A stretch of 64,000 bases of DNA from Adineta vaga. Its lineage: Eukaryota > Rotifera. Position numbers and translations under genes: made by a program. The stretch is from contig CP075492.1 of NCBI GenBank assembly GCA_021613535.1, positions 11,904,001 through 11,968,000 of the forward strand, in the 5' to 3' direction. Numbering within the stretch: the first letter of the stretch is position 1; each line of letters opens with the position of its first letter. The notes beneath the pieces are model-generated. The model did not search any database. It was not told where the DNA came from and worked only from the letters and a program-made list of their open reading frames with translations. Below, one piece after another: positions 1-10,585 of the stretch.

Positions 1-1512
1 ATAAGTGTAAAACCTACACCGTCGTAATTCGTATTATTATTCGTATTACTATTAGAAACAGCTCGTTTGGCTGCTGATAGAATTGCTGTTCGTGCTAAAT
101 TTGTTTTATTTGAGGTAGCCGGTGGTGATATTGATTCATTAGGTCCATCATTTTCTGACAAATTATTTCGTTTACGAGTAGGATTTAATGATGAATCTAC
201 CAATGGTTCAATTGAATGTTCTGAATCGGATCGTGAACGTGTTTGTTTCTGTGAACAAAGATCTGGTGAATCATTGTTTACTATCGTAGAATCAATTGAT
301 GTTGAATAAGATCCATGAGGATATAAAGTTAATTGTTCAAAAGACAAATCATCTTTTAATAACTAGATAAAATATTTATAAAATCATCTTTTTAAATTGT
401 GCTTTTTTATAACAATACTTACACATAGAGCATGATTATGTAATTGCCAATATTGAGTTAACTTATCCATGAATTCATGTAAAGTTGTCGAACGTGATAA
501 TAGGATTTCTACATGAGGATATCGACATGATAAAGCAACACGCATATATGCATTAGATGATGCTGGACTTAATAAAATCTTTACATGTTTGGATAGTGTT
601 CGATCCGTTTGTTTACTTGAACCTAGAAATTCATGGTATTATAGTTTCTCTTCATAGAAAATCTCGAACTATTACCAAGTGTGTTGACTGTTTTGGGTGG
701 TTTTAATGCTTTGCCAATAATTGATACATGTTCTCGTTGTCCTTTGACACGTAAAAATGCATTACCATTACGTATTAATTGATGTAAAACAGTAATTGTT
801 GGTTTTTTATCAAAACCTATTTCATAAAAATATGATATGAATTGAATTTCTTGGATAAAATACTCACATTTCACTTTTGGTTTTAAACATAAATACGCCA
901 AAACAGAACGTAATTCCAATGAATCAACATTTGCTTTCTCTTCTAATGAAAAACCAAAGAAAATGACACGAAATTTGAATCAAGATGAAGAAATTTAGGT
1001 AGTTAACCTTCGGTAAATGTATATAATTTTGAAACTGTTCGAAATGAACGATAATAGAAACAACGTATCTGACCAAATGTACGTTTTTGTGCTTCAGGAT
1101 TTACATTTCGCCGACGAGTATTAAAAAATTGACCAAGTGCTTCGAAATTTTTGCCATACTAAGATTAAAAACTAGATAAAAACAATGATAAATCATTCGA
1201 TTAACATACAATTCGAAGTGCACTGAAAAATTGTTTTTGTTCTTCTAATGTCCATTTGATTTTGTCTGGTAATTTCGGTGCGACCTCTTTGGCCTTTTTT
1301 ATTTTAGGTGCAGGTGGTAGAACTGATACAGCTACAACATATTTAATGAATTTTAATATTGTAAAACTATATTTGAATTACTTACGTGGACTACGTTCAC
1401 GTTTTGGTCGTTTAGTAATTTCTTTTGTACGTGATGCTATTGAATCTTCGACAACATTTGTTATTGGTGGAAGTGGAGGTTCGATTTTATTATCTTCTAT
1501 TGTTTCATCCAT
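1..1512 (-). CDS. CRAMP1: CRAMP1/cramped-like SANT-domain chromatin protein (3' end off the window)
   Basis: The gene is read in five or more exons from the ATG at 1512 to beyond the left edge. Exon 1 (1512-1386) encodes an acidic start, MDETIEDNKIEPP. Exon 2 (1331-1210) reads DKIKWTLEEQKQFFSALRI and the next exon starts YGKNFEALGQFFNTRRRN and continues to GQIRCFYYRSFRTVSK. This is the divergent SANT domain of Cramped proteins, with the typical FYYR-W/F-K segment. Later exons match the family's conserved middle (LRSVLAYLCLKPKVKC, then LIRNGNAFLRVKGQREHV), followed by a VKILLSPASSNAYMRVAL block and a Ser-rich region ending in LARTAILSAAKRAV. CRAMP1 proteins act in the nucleus, in Polycomb-type repression and, in recent work, linker-histone gene expression. 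Introns are 50-65 nt with GTAAGT-like donors. One in-frame intron (GTGAGT to ATAG) hides inside an otherwise open frame near 815-866. Assignment rests on motif recall and is fairly firm. Confidence 0.8.
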
Positions 1513-2138
1513 CACATTTACTTTCTAAAATAAACTAAATCAGATATATAATTATGACCTTGTGATTATGAGAAAGAGATGTAAATCGACTGGGAACATG
1601 AACGATCGATAATGGTGGAAAAGAAAAATAGATGATCTGTCAAAATACAATACTCTCGTTTGTTTTCTTTTTCGGCCAGTCATAAACGAGCGCAACCGTT
1701 CGTCATTTTCCTCCGCACAAATGTGGGTGTTTGTGTGCGTGTGCGCGCGCGCAGATAGATTGTAGATACCTCAACTGAGTTATTTCGATTCATTATGAAA
1801 CTGTCAAAACTTTGATAGAATTGAAATGATGAATAAGAAACTATGTTCTTTGACACGAACATTCTACATTGATCTAGCAGACATAGTTTTTCATATGAAT
1901 GCATTCTTTTTGTCAAATATTGTTTATTAAATACTTCACGCATACATCAATGCATCGTTTTTTTCCACAGTACAATACAACAAACCAAAATTTTGCTATT
2001 TTACATCAAAAAGAAAACTACGATTGAACAAAAGATATAAGAAAAAGCAACCTATGAAAGATACACATTATGCATCCATTATATCTGACTACATGCATTG
2101 TATAAAAAATCTTCAATAATGAACAATCGCTAGATTTC
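1513..2138. other. Intergenic region with short GT/GC tract
   Basis: Region upstream of the CRAMP1-like start (1512, -) and downstream of the small secreted gene (2139, -). It holds a short alternating purine-pyrimidine tract (TGTGTGCGTGTGCGCGCGCGC) near 1731-1751, unusual in such AT-rich DNA and close enough to the CRAMP1-like start to be promoter DNA. A 3' splice-site-like TTTATTTTAG lies about 15 nt upstream of the CRAMP1-like ATG. No convincing gene is seen. Confidence 0.5.
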
Positions 2139-2588
2139 TCAACCACTAGAAATAAAAAGAAACATCGAATTGAAAAAGAATTCTAGTTTTTAAATTTTGA
2201 ATAGTAACTTACATTACAGAAGGATCATTCTGTTTAGAATAAGGATAACGTCTAACATTTCTTGATGCTAACATTGCAAGTATTTGTTCTATATTAATAG
2301 GTCCTTCAACAGGTCGAAATTCCGATGGATATTGATACATTTTTGTACGATAATCTATTGCTTTACGATAATTTTGTTGTAAATAAAGTTGACGATACAA
2401 GACATCAGCTGATTGCCAATTCATCATATCAATATTTCGTAGTTGACGATTTCTATATAGCCTAAATTTGATTGAAATTAGTTTTTTGAGTAATAAATCG
2501 AATCGACTTACTTGACATTACGATCCAATGGATACGCATTTAAAAGAGAAATCAAAAATAATATGATGATCAATCTTTGTATGATCAT
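2139..2588 (-). CDS. Small secreted protein, candidate amidated neuropeptide precursor
   Basis: Three exons on the minus strand give about 110 residues: 2588 to about 2515, about 2460-2213, and 2145-2139. The N terminus MIIQRLIIILFLISLLNA is a clear signal peptide, with likely cleavage before YPLD. The middle has an INIEQILAMLASRN helix-like stretch, then VRR as a dibasic site, then a C-terminal YPYSKQNDPSVI. With the last intron (2212-2146, GTAAGT...TTTCTAG, 67 nt) removed, the protein ends in Ile-Gly-stop, which is how an amidation donor Gly looks. If the intron is kept it ends in Val-Met. An acceptor-like CCTTTTAACAG lies in the 5' leader just before the ATG. No family was recognised; the precursor role is inferred from the signal peptide, dibasic site and terminal Gly. 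Confidence 0.55.
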
Positions 2589-3479
2589 AGTATATAAATC
2601 TTTTCTGTTAAAAGGAAAAAACGATGTATCTACAAGTAAATATATCGAGTAAAACTTTCTTTCATATTTTACTTCTTCTAACGATTCGTATATGTTGATC
2701 ATACATATACATATATATATATATATATATACATATTTTTTTCTTTTTCTTTGATTGATGCTATTCTCTTGTTTTTATCTAAGAATGAAACAGTATGTTT
2801 ATCTTCATAATAATGAATCAGATATTTATACGGAATTTTTATTGTTATATCTTCGAAAAGAAATATCACTTTTACATAACTGTATATCGAAATATTGAAG
2901 ATGAAATTCTGATGAGTAATCATAAAGTTTATTAAAGATAATATATTAAGATTATGAATATGGGCGTGGTTAAAGTTTATGAAGTATTTTTGTTCCACTT
3001 ATGTCTTTGTTTATAGAAGTTCTAAAAAGATAAATGCGTTTTTTTCTTTCCAGTACATATCGCCAGTAAACTGTACGTGTAGTAGTAAAAGCAAAAGAAT
3101 ATTATCGATGGAAACCTTGCTATAACTCATCTATGATTTCTATCGAAAATCAATCGAATTCTATATATGATAAGTTGTTCACGAAATGTCGGTTTGATTT
3201 TAAACATGATCGTTTGCTCTATTTTATGAATAGAATCATTGTGATTTACTCTGAGTCAACAATGTAACATTACTATTGTTGACGATCGTATCCGAAAAAA
3301 CGAAACGAACTAATCGTTTGAGCCTATATTTATTTTATGTATCGGACACGAACTTGTCGTTACTTTTTGCTCTGTCCGAAAACAACTTTTGACGACAAAC
3401 AATCATAACTCATCGATCGTTTTCTTTTTTCCATTTATTATTCAATGAATGATATTCATATTAACACGTATATTTAACA
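2589..3479. other. Intergenic, divergent promoter region
   Basis: This gap separates two divergent start codons, the small secreted gene (-) and the chitinase-like gene (+). It contains an (AT)n run at 2707-2732 and AT-rich sequence with no supported coding segment. The open stretches seen here are short, have no splice support and no domain. Confidence 0.5.
2707..2732. repeat. (AT)n dinucleotide repeat
   Basis: Uninterrupted AT alternation of about 26 nt inside the divergent intergenic region, flanked by degenerate CATATA units. Similar runs occur at 24902-24927, 36112-36129, 57466-57480 and 60474-60491, all in introns or spacers. Confidence 0.9.
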
Positions 3480-5218
3480 ATGATTTTCATACTAATATTA
3501 GTGAGTATGTTTGTTCCATTCATGAATTGTGATTGTGGTGGAGAATTCAAAATTATCTGTTATTTTTCATCTTGGACGGGAATTCATCCAGATGCAAAGA
3601 ATTGTACTCATATTGTTTATACATTTGCACGAATTGAAGATGATAATACACTGACTGGTATATATATTTTTGAGCAGTTTTGTTATGAAAAAAATAGACG
3701 TTTATTTATTTTCTAGGTGTATGGAATAATCCATTGAAAGATTTCAAAAATAATAAAGATCCTGAATTGAAAATTCTTATAGCAATTGGTGGTCAAGATT
3801 ATGCAATTCGACGAGCAAATGATATGATGTCTAAAGATGAATATCGACAAAAATTTGTTATTTCAACAACGAAACTTTTGCGAACACATGAATTCGATGG
3901 ACTTGATTTAAATTTCGAACCAAGCGAAGCATTAGGACCACCATCAACATCAACACCACAATTAGTCGAAGATAAACAACGATTATCAACACTCTGTAAA
4001 GTAAGATTATCGAAGCTGTTTTAAAAAGAAGAATGTAAATTAATCGTATTTAAAGGATCTTCACGAAGAGTATGCTGAAGAAGCTGGACGAACAGGAAAA
4101 CCACGTTTATTACTGACAATAACTGTTTCTGGAATTAAAAAAGAACTTGAATCACGTTTTGATTTAGCAGAACTTGCAAAGTGAGTTCGATATTTACTTT
4201 TATTTTTATTTTCATCATTTAAATAGATGTGCTGATTGGCTTAATATTCAAACGTATGATTATCGAGGTTCTCGAGATAAAATTGCTGAACACCATAGTC
4301 CGTTACTGAAAGCAACCAATGCTGAAGGTGATGATAAAGATTTAAATCAGGTTTGTTGGATTTTCGATGTTCTTCTAAGATAAATAATGTCAATATATTA
4401 GGATACAGCCGTTAAATATCTGATTAATAATGGTATTGAACCATCAAAAATCTTAGTTGGACTTCCAGCATTTGGAAAAAAATTTCGTTTGACAAGTGAT
4501 TTACATGATCTTGGTAGTCCTGCAACATGTGTTGGAAGTGTGCCTTATACTGAAGTAATGTATATAGAAAGATTTCACGTTTTTTTAAACCGTTTATTAT
4601 ATAGCTTTGTCGAAATATGATGTCTGGCTGGCAACGAGTATTTCTTGATGATCGTAAAGTTCCAATTATGATTAAAGGTTTTTTCATCACTATAAAGTCC
4701 ATTATTCTGATTAGAATAAGATAATTTTTCATTGTAGGTGATGAAGTTATTGGTTACGATGATTTACAAAGTATGGAATTAAAAGTAAGAAAAAAAAAAG
4801 TAGTCGTCAAATGAAATCCTTTTTCTTGCTCTTCAAATAGATCAATTATGCTAAAGATCAACGTCTTGGTGGTATGTTCATCTATCCAGTTAATTTTGAT
4901 GATAGTTCAGGTCAATCATGTAATCAAGGCAAATTTCCAATTGTTTCTCTTGTTAAACGTTTAACATCAAATTATACAGTTTCATGTACACCGCCAACTA
5001 CTCCAGCTGCAAATACTACAGTAGCACCTAAAAATCGTACGAAAATCATTACGCCAAAATGGAAAATACCACGTCCAGAACATTTCATTCCAGGAGGAGG
5101 AGGAGGAGGAGGTTATAGTAGATATCGTTCAAAAATACATAATGCAAGTTGTTTATCAATGTCAATACATATGGTTGTATATCTTTATCCGATCTTTTTA
5201 TTTCTGTTACTTGTATGA
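3480..5218 (+). CDS. GPI-type GH18 chitinase-like protein, catalytic motif altered
   Basis: Nine short exons give a roughly 430-residue protein. It has a signal peptide (MIFILILVSMFVPFMNC), then a GH18 TIM barrel: IICYFSSWTGIHPD (strand 1), THIVYTFARI (strand 2), KILIAIGGQDY (strand 3) and HEFDGLDLNFE (strand 4, the catalytic loop). Later parts are LLLTITVSG, ADWLNIQTYDYRG (strand 6), ILVGLPAFGKKF and a strand-8 LGGMFIYPVNFDD. The family motif is DGxDxDxE. Here the catalytic Glu is kept but the preceding Asp is Asn and the usual Trp is Phe, so hydrolysis may be weak or lost, as in chitinase-like lectins. After the barrel come a Thr/Pro linker, a Gly7 run and a C-terminal hydrophobic tail (SIHMVVYLYPIFLFLLLV) typical of a GPI signal. 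It would therefore sit on the cell surface. The first intron is 3658-3716. The gene is tail-to-tail with the RNase T2 gene. Confidence 0.85.
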
Positions 5219-5322
5219 TTAAATAATTAAAGAAAAAGAAAACATTTCCTTCATCTTTCTTTTCATTCTATTGACAAAATATGGATTATTAAACTGAAGA
5301 AAACGAAAGAGAATTAATTATT

Positions 5323-6110
5323 TTATTGATAACAACTAATGAAACGGTAATTAAGATCATAACAAAATCTGATTTCATCCAATTGACCTTGTTGATCCAT
5401 CCGAACATAAATCGCTGATGCAAATAATTTCGGTGAATTCAATGCAAGAAAAGCATTTTTGATTGATGTATATGTTGGATTTCTTATTGCACGAATATCG
5501 GGAATATTCAATTGATTGTAAAGACGTTCTATCGTTGTAAAATATTCCATTGGTGTTTCAAAATAACACGAGCCTAAGAAGAAAACATTCATGTAAAAAA
5601 TTCTCTCAATGAAATTGATGAACAAACCATGTTTTTCCCATTCTCCTTGCATAAGATCTTCATCAGGAATTAGACAATAGAATCGTTTGATCAATGAAGT
5701 TGAAAGTTGTTGATCATCTCGACAATTTCGAGGTTGATCACGAAATGATGTAGTACCAGATTTCTGGGGCCAAAGTCCATGTACAATTAAACCAAAAGAA
5801 TCAGAACGTGTACATTGAAATTCTCGATTACGTGCTGCAGTGGAAAGTGATGCACAGAATGATGGTGACCTAAAATGAAAATTAAAGAACTATGAAAGTA
5901 TTTTTGATTTGTTATTTACCAAGAAAGACTAAGCACCAGATAATCTGTTCTAGCATTGGTATTACTCCATTCATGATCTCGTGATTTCCAATTAAAATCG
6001 TAATTTGTTTTGAATTTTGGTGGCATTGGACAAGAGTTTTGAGTAACAGAAGCTCCATTTGCACAGAAAATACACAAGAAAATCACAACGCAAGAATATA
6101 CTCTCATCAT
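5323..6110 (-). CDS. Secreted RNase T2
   Basis: Three exons. The protein has a signal peptide (MMRVYSCVVIFLCIFCANG) and is about 230 residues, the usual size. The family motifs are present: LVLSLSWSPSFC in the first conserved block, GLIVHGLWPQ with the catalytic His, and EWEKHG with the second catalytic His and Glu. Removing a 52-nt intron that begins right after EWEKHG gives EWEKHGSCYF, the usual continuation; unspliced, the frame reads into a hydrophobic non-family stretch. The other intron splits the Trp codon of LSW. T2 ribonucleases cleave single-stranded RNA through a 2',3'-cyclic phosphate in lysosomes or outside the cell. Its stop lies about 100 nt from the stop of the convergent chitinase-like gene. 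Confidence 0.9.
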
Positions 6111-6467
6111 TTGTATATCGTTTCGTCAATAACAGAAATCGCTATTTACTCAGTATGCATCAACATATATACTGTATCGGTGATTCATTTCAGAACTTAC
6201 CTTGACGAAAAAAGCGAAGCAAAATATTAAATAGTGTAGTTCTTTTCAAATGATTCGAAAAATATTTATTCGTCATAGCACAAAACTATAACATTTGTTT
6301 TGGTTTATGATTGATTGAATGGGTTCTTAAACAGAATATGTATATCGGCGTTTAGCATGTTTTCGTGAAGCATATATATACAAAATATCGTACCTTCGAG
6401 CATCAGAATATATATTTTTTCTCTCTTTTCAGATGATGATTAATTGATTTTGGTGATATTCATAGTT
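6111..6467. other. Spacer between RNase T2 start and ADAMTS-like remnant
   Basis: AT-rich spacer of about 360 nt holding the presumed RNase T2 promoter (-). No coding segment or repeat is supported. Confidence 0.5.
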
Positions 6468-7989
6468 TTATTTCAGAATGATTCGTATTTGTTCATTATC
6501 TTCTTTTGTTAAACAAAGGAAATTTTCTACCTGAGTTTGAATACAGTATTTTGGACATATTTCAGCGAAATAATAACCTGAAAGTATAGTCGAATATTCT
6601 GTACACCAATTTTTAATATATTTCCTTAGTTTTTTCGATTGAGAAGATGATTTTTCTTCTAGTTTTGTCAATGATTGTAATGTTGTCTGCAAAAAAGTAT
6701 ATTTGCAATGCTTCATTTTGAAGAGATTCTAAAACTTACTGTGATTACAGAGAATGTTGAACATTTTGGATGAATATCTCCACATTCTGGTATTAAATGA
6801 CTGATAAAGAAACATTGATAAGGATGAAAATATTAAATTTTAACTTACTTTTTACATTCTTCACAAGAAAGACATTGATAAAACCACATTGATCCCACGT
6901 GCTCGTAATAGTTTCAACGCTTCGGAACAATGCATGTTACTAGTTCTAATACTATCTATGAGATAGAACAGTCGAGTTGGTATGACTAAATCACCATATA
7001 AACATATAGATACATTCGTTCGTTTCAATTTTTGATTCGTTGATATGCATTTCTTCTGATGACATATTCGATTTTCATCACATGGAGTACCTGAATATAA
7101 TGAAAAGGAACTTTGTGTTAATACCATCGAAAGCTCCATCTTTCCAATACATGAAATCATCGGATGGTTTTTGAAAACATCGTAATTCTTGACAAATTTT
7201 TTCTTTATACAATGTTTGAGTTTGATTGTATATCGTTCGAATAAATGTCATCGATTGTAATCCATAATGTAGTTGACATTGTTGATGAAGAGTAATCATC
7301 TGTCCTAGTTTAGTATGAATACTTGTAATTCGATTCTTCCAACATTTCGTAGTTGTAGTATCAGCAAAATAATGAATTGATATCTTCTTGAATCAGTGAA
7401 TATCGATGCAATGATGAACAAAGATCATTGACATATACTGAACCAGTACCTTCGATCAGATTGAATCGAGTAAAAGTCATAATACGATCAGCAGTTTTCG
7501 GGAATTGTTTTTTCTATTTTCGGTTTCTTTTTATTTGAACTACTATTCTTAGTTTTTGATAGTACTGTAGATTCTCCAGTGATAGGAGTGTGTACTTTCG
7601 ATAATTTGTTCGTACGTTGCTGGCGATTCCGATGCCATTTGATAAAGACGTGTGCATGTTCTAGAATTGAACCTTCATATTTAACGATATAGTTATTGAT
7701 TATGGTTCGTTTTGTTCTTACATTTGTAGATGATATCGATGAGAAAATATTATAGAAAGAATTATTCGAAACGTAAATAGTAGCAAATAATCAATCAAAA
7801 TCTGACAATGTACCTTTCATTACTGTGGTAATACTGAACTGATTCGTCGTTCGATTCAACATGATAAGTGTATATCGAAGATGAAGAATTATTAATGATG
7901 GAAACCAATTCTTCGTAACCAGTAATATTCAAAATGAAATCAAATGATGATTCTTTTGTATGAAAAATAGAAGCAACAGTAACATCCAA
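6468..7989 (-). pseudogene. Decayed ADAMTS-like metalloprotease gene, catalytic core lost
   Basis: Read right to left, the segments follow ADAMTS order but not one frame. A prodomain-like exon (GYEELVSIINN, at 7989-7800) leads to a basic linker. Then comes a catalytic-domain piece, TADRIMTFTRFNLIEG and SVYVNDLCSSLHRYSLIQED. It is followed at once by TTTTKCWKNRITSIH and QCQLHYGLQSM of the disintegrin-like/Cys-rich part, then DGTPCDENRICHQKKC and Cys-rich C-terminal modules (CLYGDLVIPTRL, ECGDIHPKCSTFS, AEICPKYC). The HExxHxxGxxH zinc site expected after the QED segment is absent. I see three frame breaks without a plausible intron: near 7515, near 7390 and near 6890. Several introns are still canonical (for example 34 nt between DG and TPC, and GTAAGT...CTTTATCAG near 6800), so decay seems recent. 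An assembly error is the main alternative. Confidence 0.6.
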
Positions 7990-8248
7990 TACATATCTAG
8001 ATTTCTAAATCTATTTCGAATATGAAAAGAAAAAGAACTCTTCCTATATACAATCAAGTGTTAATAGTTGTATAACACATATTCTTTATCTTACATTGAA
8101 TTACTTTCATCGACCTTCTTCTACACAGCACTACTAAACTCTTAAGAAATCTTGTAGATATTCGTTCTTTCGTTTATTATATACACATCGACAAAACAGT
8201 ATATTTCAATTAAAAGCGAAACGTTCTTTTGTTCTCTAATCACACAAT

Positions 8249-9094
8249 TTATTGTGCACGAATATACGATTGACCATATGAATGATTCACATCTCCAATC
8301 AAACAATGAACGATAATAATACCAACAAGCTATAAAAGAAAAATACGTTACATTATATATTTGCACCGAGAGCTTATTTTTACATACCATAGTCAAACTC
8401 ATGAATAGAGTTAAACCACCATTCATACCTAATAAAAATTTTTCTTCATCATACTAAAAATTATTGATTAGAAACATGAATTCAATAGAAATTTGGATTA
8501 CAAAAAAAGACACGTTACATTTTTTTCCACCAAGTTGGGATTAGTGATTTTGTCTTCATCTTTATATCCATCTATTTGAGCTAGAATGAATTAAAATTTT
8601 ATCGTATGAGAAAGAAAATCAATGAAACTAAAATTTACATGCAAAGATAATACCAATAATTCCAATAATTATACCAAGAATCATTAAAATCCATAAACAT
8701 GATGCATACTAAATGAATGAAGAAGAAAAAATAAGAGTTTTTTGTTCATCTTTCGACAGATCTTTTGATTTACTGCTTTTAACACTGATATACGTAATGT
8801 AATCGTAGCAATAATACCAATGATACTAATTAGAATACCAAGAGATCCGATAATTACAAGTAGAATGCCAAAACCAAGTTCTCGTCGATAAATTCGATCC
8901 GAAAATGTAAGAACATTTTCAAGTCGTGGAATACTTAAATGCCACGCACCAAGTACAATAAATGCAACAGATTCAAGAACCAAAAGGAATATAAATAAAT
9001 AAGATATGAATACGATAAACCAATGTAATGGACGTTCTCGTACATGTGTCCTTGTTGTATAATGAAAATGTTGAGATTCTATTTGACTGTGCAT
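8249..9094 (-). CDS. Tetraspanin-like four-transmembrane protein with very short large loop
   Basis: Five exons give about 200 residues. TM1 is HWFIVFISYLFIFLLVLESV, followed by GAWHLSIPRLENVLTFSDR as the small outer loop. TM2 is GFGILLVIIGSLGILISII, TM3 is ASCLWILMILGIIIGIIGII and TM4 is LFMSLTMLVGIIIVHCLIG. The order and spacing of TM1-TM3 match tetraspanins, but the loop between TM3 and TM4 is only about 35 residues (QIDGYKDEDKITNPN...YDEEKF). It lacks CCG and any Cys pair, so a classical large extracellular loop is missing. The introns remove in-frame stops cleanly (GTAAAT...TTTAG, GTATGT...TTATAG), which supports a working gene. It may be a reduced tetraspanin or another 4TM family. Confidence 0.65.
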
Positions 9095-10585
9095 TCTCTT
9101 CGTAAAATGACGTTGTCTTGACTAAAAGTGAGTTCAATAGACGACGAACTTCATATGCAAATAAGAATTAAAGAAAAAAGAAAAAGAAGAAGTAGAAGAA
9201 GGAGAAAAAAAAAAGAAATACAGAAGGAGTAAGAATGAGAAAGCTGCAGGTTCTACGAATGTCTTTGTATATGAGCGACGGTGTTAAAAGAAGAAAAAAA
9301 AGGCATAAGAAATAGAACTTCTTTCTCTCATTGTGCACTAGCTCGAAGTAAATTGGATGATATGTCACTCTATCGCGAAAGGGTAGGAGAATGAAAGGAA
9401 GAAAAGGAGGAAAGATTGTCATTATATTGGCATCAAAGTAAAGTCATTCTTCGATTAACACCTACGTTTGATTGCAAAATAATTGATTCGTATTATTATT
9501 TAAAATAGATCATGACTTTCTTATAAATATTTTTGTTCTATTAGCTATTGAGTAATTTGAATCAATATTATTTTTGAGACAATTGAATGAATAATCATTA
9601 TTTAGTTTAATACAAAACGATGAGAAGTAATAACTTTAATAAACAGTATAGAAATATCATTGCCAACCTTAATTTGGATCATGACGAGTAGTGCTATTGA
9701 TACCACGAAAGTTTCAATTACCTATGTATGAACAAAGAATACATTCAGAGCTAACACAACTATTCGACATCCGTGATCTATATTTAATTGATATTCTCAG
9801 AATTGCTGATATATCTGTGACTACACCAAGATCATTTAGAGTTATACTAATGGAATCATTTCTATCACTGATCGTTATTAATGTATGGGATTTAGAAGTC
9901 AAGAACACAGTATTATTTTTCAATCATCCATCTAGTACCCAAATGAAACTCAAGAATTCCAATCAATAACCATTTTTTTGAAATATGTACATTGATTTCC
10001 TAAAAGAACGCTCTGATTAATTTGGGTTATAATAATAGACTTCTATGTATCTAAAGTACGAGTTTCACATATGTGAATAACAGTCGATCAAAACATTCTC
10101 GTTATGAGGAATTCATTTTTAGTCAACACGAAAATAATAATAACTATTCATCTGCTGGTATCAGTATTCATATTCCATAATATCTATGAGATGTAATTTT
10201 CATGTGCGTCGTATTAGTTTATTTTTATTGCGAACAATTCATGTTCGTAGCTGACAAAAAGAAAAGAAACGCAATTACTAACGGAATGTGCGATACAAAT
10301 ATCTAACAGTATAAAACATATGTACACAATAAGAAAAACAAGTATGGAATGTCTTGCGAAATTTCAAAGTGTTTTCACAATTGACAAATGGACACAACAC
10401 TAAATATATGAAATACATAACAAAAGAAAAAAGGAATCAAGTATTTCATGTGTATTGAATAGGAAAAAAATGGAATGAAAAAAACGAACAAAGATAAGAT
10501 ATTCGTATGAAATAATTAGTAAAAAAAATACGAATAAACATACACAGCGCAGATCTGATTGAAATTGAGAAGATTAAACAGGTAT
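9095..10585. other. Intergenic region with purine-rich tract
   Basis: About 1.5 kb between two minus-strand genes. The segment about 9170-9290 is a strongly purine-biased tract on + (GAAAAAGAAGAAGTAGAAG type). An open stretch at 9691-9969 begins with TTG, has no ATG near its start and no domain, so it is not called a gene. Nothing else stands out. Confidence 0.45.

Noticed and set aside
9168-9422. Open stretch rich in Phe/Leu on - over a purine tract
   Set aside because: The reading arises from simple GAA/GAAA sequence; the apparent hydrophobic protein is composition only.
9691-9969. 92-codon open stretch on + in the contactin upstream spacer
   Set aside because: It begins with TTG, has no supporting splice sites or domain, and the opposite strand is partly open too; likely chance in AT-rich DNA.
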